Below, piece by piece: positions 60,093 to 64,000 of a DNA stretch of 64,000 nt. The notes below the pieces were generated by a model. It was not told the DNA's origin. It saw only the letters and a list, made by a program, of their open reading frames with translations, and did not search any database. Made by a program: the position numbers and the translations under genes. Position 1 is the stretch's first letter. Each line of letters begins with the position of its first letter. The stretch is taken from the NCBI RefSeq assembly GCF_017912555.1, contig NZ_JAERSD010000006.1:62001-126000 (forward strand). The letters are read 5' to 3'. Origin of the DNA: Bacillus sp. REN3 (GTDB lineage: Bacteria > Bacillota > Bacilli > Bacillales > Cytobacillaceae).

Positions 60093-61487
60093 ATGAAAGT
60101 CCAATCACTGGAAGTCATTGCTGAACAGCTTGAAGGTGATACTCTGACACCAATCTCTGTCTACAAAAGGATTTCGGGAAAAAAGAAATTCCTGCTTGAA
60201 AGCTCATATAAACATCATGAATCTGGCCGGTTTTCATTTATCGGCGCTGACCCAGTCTACGAATTGATCACCAAGGATGGAAAGACCCTGTTGAAAAAAG
60301 ATGGAGCCATTGCTTTGTTGGATAAGGGTTTTTCAGAAGCATTGAAGGAACTCCTGCCTAAGATTGACTCCCGGATGGACATTCCGTTCATCGGCGGAAG
60401 CGTTGGATATATCGGTTACGATTTCGTCAGGGAAATGGAAGAAATAGGTTCCGTTCCCAGTGATCCGTTTGACATGCCGGATGCGCATCTCATGTTCTTT
60501 AATGAACTCATCGTTTTTGATCACGTAAAACAAAAAATTATTCTGGTCGGGATTTTGTTCCCTGATCAAAATGAAAAACTGCTCATCGAAAGGCTGGAAA
60601 AAAGAAAAAAGGAGCTTGCTTCCGATGATAGCCTTCTTGTAAGTGAAGGATTTTCAATGACAGATTTTCGATCTTCCCAATCACAGGATGTGTTTGAACA
60701 ATCTGTCAAAAAAGCGAAGGAATTGATTGAAGTGGGGGAAGTCTTCCAAGTTGTACTCTCAAGGAGGCTGACGGCGAAGACAGATGGTGACCCGTTTTCC
60801 TTCTACAGGAAGCTGAGAGTCAATAACGCCTCTCCCTATATGTATTTTCTTGATTTTGAAGATTATGTCATAGCCGGATCCTCCCCGGAAAGCCTGGTTA
60901 AGTATCGAAACGGCACTATAACGGCAAATCCGATTGCCGGAACAAGGCCAAGGGGCGAAACACCAGAGATTGATGCTGAACTTGAAGATGAACTAAGACA
61001 AGATGAAAAAGAGCTTGCAGAACATAAGATGTTGATCGATCTTTCGCGGAATGACCTGGGAAGGATTTGCAAAATAGGAAGTGTCGAGGTCAGCAAATAC
61101 ATGGAAATTGAGCGGTATCAATATGTCATGCACCTGGTTTCTGAAGTTACTGGGACACTTGCACCCGGAGCCCACCCCATTGACGGGCTGTCCGCCAGCC
61201 TTCCAGCAGGAACGGTGTCGGGTGCACCTAAAATCAGGGCGATGCAGATCATTAACGAACTAGAGCCCCAAAAACGAGGTGTATATGCAGGAGCGGTTGG
61301 TTATTTCTCAGCCTGCGGCGCCATGGACTTCGCCCTTGCGATCAGGACGATGGTCGTCAAGGGGAACAAAGGGTATTTCCAAGCAGGAGCAGGGATTGTC
61401 CATGATTCAGACCCGGCAAAAGAATATGAGGAAACAAACCATAAATTAAAGGCGATGATGGAGGCTGCCGATGATTCTTCTTATTGA
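60093..61487 (+). CDS. trpE: Anthranilate synthase component I
   Basis: A 464-residue TrpE: N-terminal ESSYKHHESGRFSFIGADP, feedback region, and the chorismate-binding domain with SSPESLVKYRNGTITANPIAGTRPRGE, DLSRNDLGRI, YQYVMHLVSEVTG and PAGTVSGAPKIRAM. It makes anthranilate from chorismate with ammonia provided by TrpG. ATG 60093 follows GAAGGAGGAATATTC; the open frame upstream to 59943 lies within the T-box and is not translated. First gene of the operon. Confidence 0.96.
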   Translation: MKVQSLEVIAEQLEGDTLTPISVYKRISGKKKFLLESSYKHHESGRFSFIGADPVYELITKDGKTLLKKDGAIALLDKGFSEALKELLPKIDSRMDIPFIGGSVGYIGYDFVREMEEIGSVPSDPFDMPDAHLMFFNELIVFDHVKQKIILVGILFPDQNEKLLIERLEKRKKELASDDSLLVSEGFSMTDFRSSQSQDVFEQSVKKAKELIEVGEVFQVVLSRRLTAKTDGDPFSFYRKLRVNNASPYMYFLDFEDYVIAGSSPESLVKYRNGTITANPIAGTRPRGETPEIDAELEDELRQDEKELAEHKMLIDLSRNDLGRICKIGSVEVSKYMEIERYQYVMHLVSEVTGTLAPGAHPIDGLSASLPAGTVSGAPKIRAMQIINELEPQKRGVYAGAVGYFSACGAMDFALAIRTMVVKGNKGYFQAGAGIVHDSDPAKEYEETNHKLKAMMEAADDSSY

Positions 61488-62073
61488 TAATTATGATTCG
61501 TTCACCTTCAATCTGTATCAGTTTTTAAGTGAACTTGGAGCAGATGTGAAAATCTTCAGGAATGATAAACTGGCACTCGAAGAGGTTGGGACTCTCGCGC
61601 CTGAAGGGATTGTCCTATCACCAGGTCCGGGTAGGCCTGAGAACGCCGGCATCTGTGTGGATCTCATCCGTACTTTCTCGAAAACAATCCCAATTCTTGG
61701 AATCTGTCTTGGCCATCAGGCGATTGGATATGCCTTTGGAGCATCAATCGTGAGAGCAAAGCAAATTCTGCACGGTAAGCAATCTACAATATCGTGTTTA
61801 CCTGATTCCATCTTTGGTTCTCTGCCAGAGAAAATCGAAGTGATGAGATACCATTCACTTGTAATCGACCGCAAGACCCTTGGCCCAGGATTTGAAATCC
61901 TTGCTGAAACAATGGATGACAGGGAAATCATGGCGCTTAAACATAAAGAATATAGGTTGTTCGGCTTACAGTTCCATCCAGAATCTATCGGGACGAAGGA
62001 CGGAAAACAAATATTGAAAAACTTTCTTGATGAAATACGAAAGGAGAAATTGGCCCATGAAACAATATCTTGA
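61471..62073 (+). CDS. trpG: Anthranilate synthase glutamine amidotransferase (TrpG/PabA)
   Basis: A 200-residue class I amidotransferase: DNYDSFTFNLYQFLSELGA, catalytic Cys in GICLGHQAIG, and the His-Glu pair in LFGLQFHPESIGT. It supplies ammonia to TrpE. It overlaps trpE by 17 bp. In B. subtilis the single trpG lies in the folate operon; here a copy sits inside the trp operon. Confidence 0.95.
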   Translation: MILLIDNYDSFTFNLYQFLSELGADVKIFRNDKLALEEVGTLAPEGIVLSPGPGRPENAGICVDLIRTFSKTIPILGICLGHQAIGYAFGASIVRAKQILHGKQSTISCLPDSIFGSLPEKIEVMRYHSLVIDRKTLGPGFEILAETMDDREIMALKHKEYRLFGLQFHPESIGTKDGKQILKNFLDEIRKEKLAHETIS

Positions 62074-63076
62074 GAAAATTGTTGAGAGCAATTCGTTGAC
62101 AGAAGATGAAATGGAAGCAGCGGTGAAGGTGTTATTTACAGAGGAAGTAAGTGATAGTGAAATCGCGGCATTCTTGACCGGGCTAAAATCAAAGGGTGAA
62201 ACGGCGATGGAGGTGACAGGTATAGTCAAGGCCATCAGGAAGCAAGCTTTGGGATTCAGCAAAAGGATGCCTGGTGTGCTTGATAATTGCGGAACGGGAG
62301 GAGATGGATCAGGGAGCTTCAATATCAGCACAACTGCTGCATTTGTCATTGCAGGTGCAGGAATCCCTGTTGCCAAGCATGGGAACAGGAGCGTTTCAAG
62401 TACAACCGGCAGTGCCGATGTCCTAGAAGAACTGGGAATCTGCATCGATCTTTCCCCGGAAGAAACGGAAGCAGTCCTTGAAGAAAACGGAATTGCCTTC
62501 CTTTATGCTCCTCATGTCCACCCAAAACTTAAACAAATCATGAAGGTGCGGAGGGAACTGCGTATACCTACCATCTTCAATCTGATTGGCCCACTGACGA
62601 ATCCTGTCCAGCTTGATTATCAGTTGCTTGGAATCTACCGGAAGGATATGCTGGAGAAATTTGCGGAAGTTCTTCATTCGCTTGGCAGGAAGAGGGCAGT
62701 CGTACTGAATGGTGCTAACTCGATGGACGAAGCATCGCTTTCCGGGGAAAATGAGATGGTTTTTGTGGAAAACGGAAAAGTATCTAAGCTGACGCTCCAC
62801 CCTGAAGAAGTCGGTTTGCCTGTATATGACCATTCCGATATCCTAGGTGGCAGCGCAAAAGATAATGCTATCATATTGAAACAAGTCTTGCAGGGAAAGA
62901 AAGGGGCACAAAGGGATACAGTGCTGCTGAATGCTGGAATTGGAATCTATACTGCAGGAAGAGCGTCCTCGATCAAAGAAGGGATTGAAGCTGCTGCTGA
63001 AAGTATAGATTCCGGCCGCGCAAGGTCAAAACTGGATTACTTGATACAAATTAGTTCGAAAAAGGCGGTGGGTTAA
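62057..63076 (+). CDS. trpD: Anthranilate phosphoribosyltransferase
   Basis: A 339-residue TrpD: CGTGGDGSGSFNISTTAAF for PRPP, KHGNRSVSSTTGSADVLEELG, and GPLTNPVQLDYQLLGIY. It joins anthranilate to PRPP. ATG 62057 follows GAAAGGAGAAATTGG and overlaps the end of trpG by 17 bp; the frame opening at 62027 has no better site. Confidence 0.95.
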   Translation: MKQYLEKIVESNSLTEDEMEAAVKVLFTEEVSDSEIAAFLTGLKSKGETAMEVTGIVKAIRKQALGFSKRMPGVLDNCGTGGDGSGSFNISTTAAFVIAGAGIPVAKHGNRSVSSTTGSADVLEELGICIDLSPEETEAVLEENGIAFLYAPHVHPKLKQIMKVRRELRIPTIFNLIGPLTNPVQLDYQLLGIYRKDMLEKFAEVLHSLGRKRAVVLNGANSMDEASLSGENEMVFVENGKVSKLTLHPEEVGLPVYDHSDILGGSAKDNAIILKQVLQGKKGAQRDTVLLNAGIGIYTAGRASSIKEGIEAAAESIDSGRARSKLDYLIQISSKKAVG

Positions 63077-63867
63077 TGATGGAGACAATCCTGGATAGTA
63101 TTATCGACCGAAAGAAAATAGAAGTGGAACAGCTGAAAAGCACTGGGACAGGGACATCATTCCAAACATATAAAACAAGATCATTGATCAGCCAACTAAA
63201 AAAAGAAAATCATGTTTCGATCATTTCGGAATTCAAAAGAGCCTCACCTTCAAAAGGAAATATCAATTTAAAGCTGGAGCCCCATGAACAGGCATTATTA
63301 TACAAGGAAGCCGGCGCATCGGCAGTATCGGTGCTCACTGATGAGAAAGGATTCAAAGGTTCGTTTTCGGATCTCGAAAAAGTCCGGCTGGCAGTGGACC
63401 TCCCAATTCTTTGCAAGGATTTCATTATTGATAAGATCCAGATTGACATGGCGGGAAAATCGGGTGCTGACGTGATTCTATTGATCGCAGCTGTTCTGAG
63501 TCAAGCAGAACTTGCTTCATTTCATTCTTATGCTTCAGCGAAAGGGTTGGAATGTCTGGTGGAAATCCACGATGAAACTGACATGGAAAAAGCAGTGGCG
63601 ATAAACGCGCCATTAATTGGCATCAATAACCGTGACTTGAGAACCTTTGAGGTGAGCTTTGCCCAAACGGAAAGACTCGGGCCGCTAGTAAGGGAATCAG
63701 GAGCGTTGCTGATCAGTGAAAGCGGAATGAAAACCAGGGAGGATGTCATGCGGGCAGCAGCTGCCGGAGCAAACGGGGTCCTTATCGGGGAAACCTTAAT
63801 GAAATCTGGAGATATAGCTAAAAGTTTGAAGGATTTTTCAGTCCCCCTTGGTGTGAGGGTTGAATGA
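63076..63867 (+). CDS. trpC: Indole-3-glycerol phosphate synthase
   Basis: A 263-residue TIM barrel: [16 protein letters not shown] with the catalytic Lys, [35 protein letters not shown] and [13 protein letters not shown]. It closes the indole ring from the rearranged phosphoribosylanthranilate. The ATG overlaps the trpD stop by one base. ATG 63079 is an alternative. Confidence 0.96.
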   Translation: MMETILDSIIDRKKIEVEQLKSTGTGTSFQTYKTRSLISQLKKENHVSIISEFKRASPSKGNINLKLEPHEQALLYKEAGASAVSVLTDEKGFKGSFSDLEKVRLAVDLPILCKDFIIDKIQIDMAGKSGADVILLIAAVLSQAELASFHSYASAKGLECLVEIHDETDMEKAVAINAPLIGINNRDLRTFEVSFAQTERLGPLVRESGALLISESGMKTREDVMRAAAAGANGVLIGETLMKSGDIAKSLKDFSVPLGVRVE

Positions 63868-64000
63868 AAGTTAAAATCTGTGGAATCAAAAGCGTTGATG
63901 CGGCAAAGTGTGCAGTTGAAGCAGGAGCCGATGCGATAGGTTTTGTCTTTGCTCCCAGCACAAGAAGGATCACTAATGAACAGGCAAAAAAAATTATCAA
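63864..64000 (+). CDS. trpF: Phosphoribosylanthranilate isomerase, N-terminal part (cut by window)
   Basis: ATG 63864 overlaps the trpC stop by 4 bp and opens [20 protein letters not shown], then [17 protein letters not shown], the typical TrpF start with catalytic Cys in KICGI. About 45 codons are inside the window. It is the fifth gene of the trp operon; trpB and trpA are expected next. Confidence 0.94.
   Translation, partial: MKVKICGIKSVDAAKCAVEAGADAIGFVFAPSTRRITNEQAKKII

Overview
The window is a chromosomal segment of a low-to-mid GC, endospore-forming Firmicute, almost certainly a Bacillaceae species related to Bacillus subtilis (Mesobacillus/Cytobacillus-like; the exact genus cannot be fixed by eye). 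Reasons: AGGAGG-type ribosome binding sites with frequent TTG/GTG starts, many rho-independent terminators, sporulation genes (Spo0M, CtpB, a GerT-like protein, a YjcZ-like protein), tRNA-dependent T-box leaders, and gene order matching the B. subtilis yodT-yodS-yodR-yodQ-ablB(yodP)-kamA-yokU-yozE-yodN-yozD ... deoD-yodJ region.

Layout. 1-5.2 kb: end of msrB, a PTS EIIA protein, a DUF502 membrane protein, an SGNH hydrolase, a YjcZ-like small protein, a decayed IS91-type transposase, an array of 21-bp repeats and an LD-carboxypeptidase. 5.2-18.7 kb: the lysine 2,3-aminomutase catabolic locus. A sigma-E-like promoter precedes an aminotransferase, a two-subunit CoA-transferase, an M20 deacylase, a second (GABA-type) aminotransferase, an aldehyde dehydrogenase and the beta-lysine N-acetyltransferase. 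A KamR-type sigma-54 activator follows, then a well-formed -24/-12 promoter in front of kamA-yokU, then yozE, yodN and yozD. Read together the genes suggest lysine -> beta-lysine -> N6-acetyl-beta-lysine -> 3-oxo-6-acetamidohexanoate -> 4-acetamidobutyrate -> GABA -> succinate semialdehyde -> succinate; no carbon-carbon cleaving enzyme is encoded beside them. 19-21.9 kb: spo0M, deoD and yodJ. 22-24.9 kb: copper efflux (copA, interrupted by a -1 frame change, and copZ) behind a CsoR-like operator. 25-31.6 kb: ctpB, a COG0523 GTPase, small unknown genes and a persulfide-type CstR regulon with three rhodanese-fold proteins and two matching operators. 31.8-35.5 kb: a propeller lipoprotein, a two-component system and a YtkA-like lipoprotein.

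35.8-45 kb: CAP-domain secreted protein, GerT-like protein, an SDR lacking its tyrosine, small genes, a GNAT enzyme behind a tRNA-like relic, an amidohydrolase, a yxlEFG-like ABC exporter and a secreted subtilase. 46-50.4 kb: a cytosolic copper-storage protein, a long DapF-type epimerase and divergent ligD and ku for end joining. 50.7-58.7 kb: small conserved proteins, ydjO with a hairpin leader, tRNA-Leu(CAG), a UreH/NiCoT-like membrane protein, a DUF2935 protein, a type I toxin-antitoxin locus with a LexA-box-like site, a hydrolase and an MFS exporter. 58.8-64 kb: a MOSC protein, then two tandem tryptophan T-box leaders controlling trpE-G-D-C-F, the last gene running off the end.

Most of the window is ordinary core genome. 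The parts most worth a second look are the extended beta-lysine/GABA pathway, the SOS-like type I toxin locus, the frame change in copA, the CstR regulon and several hairpin-containing leaders.
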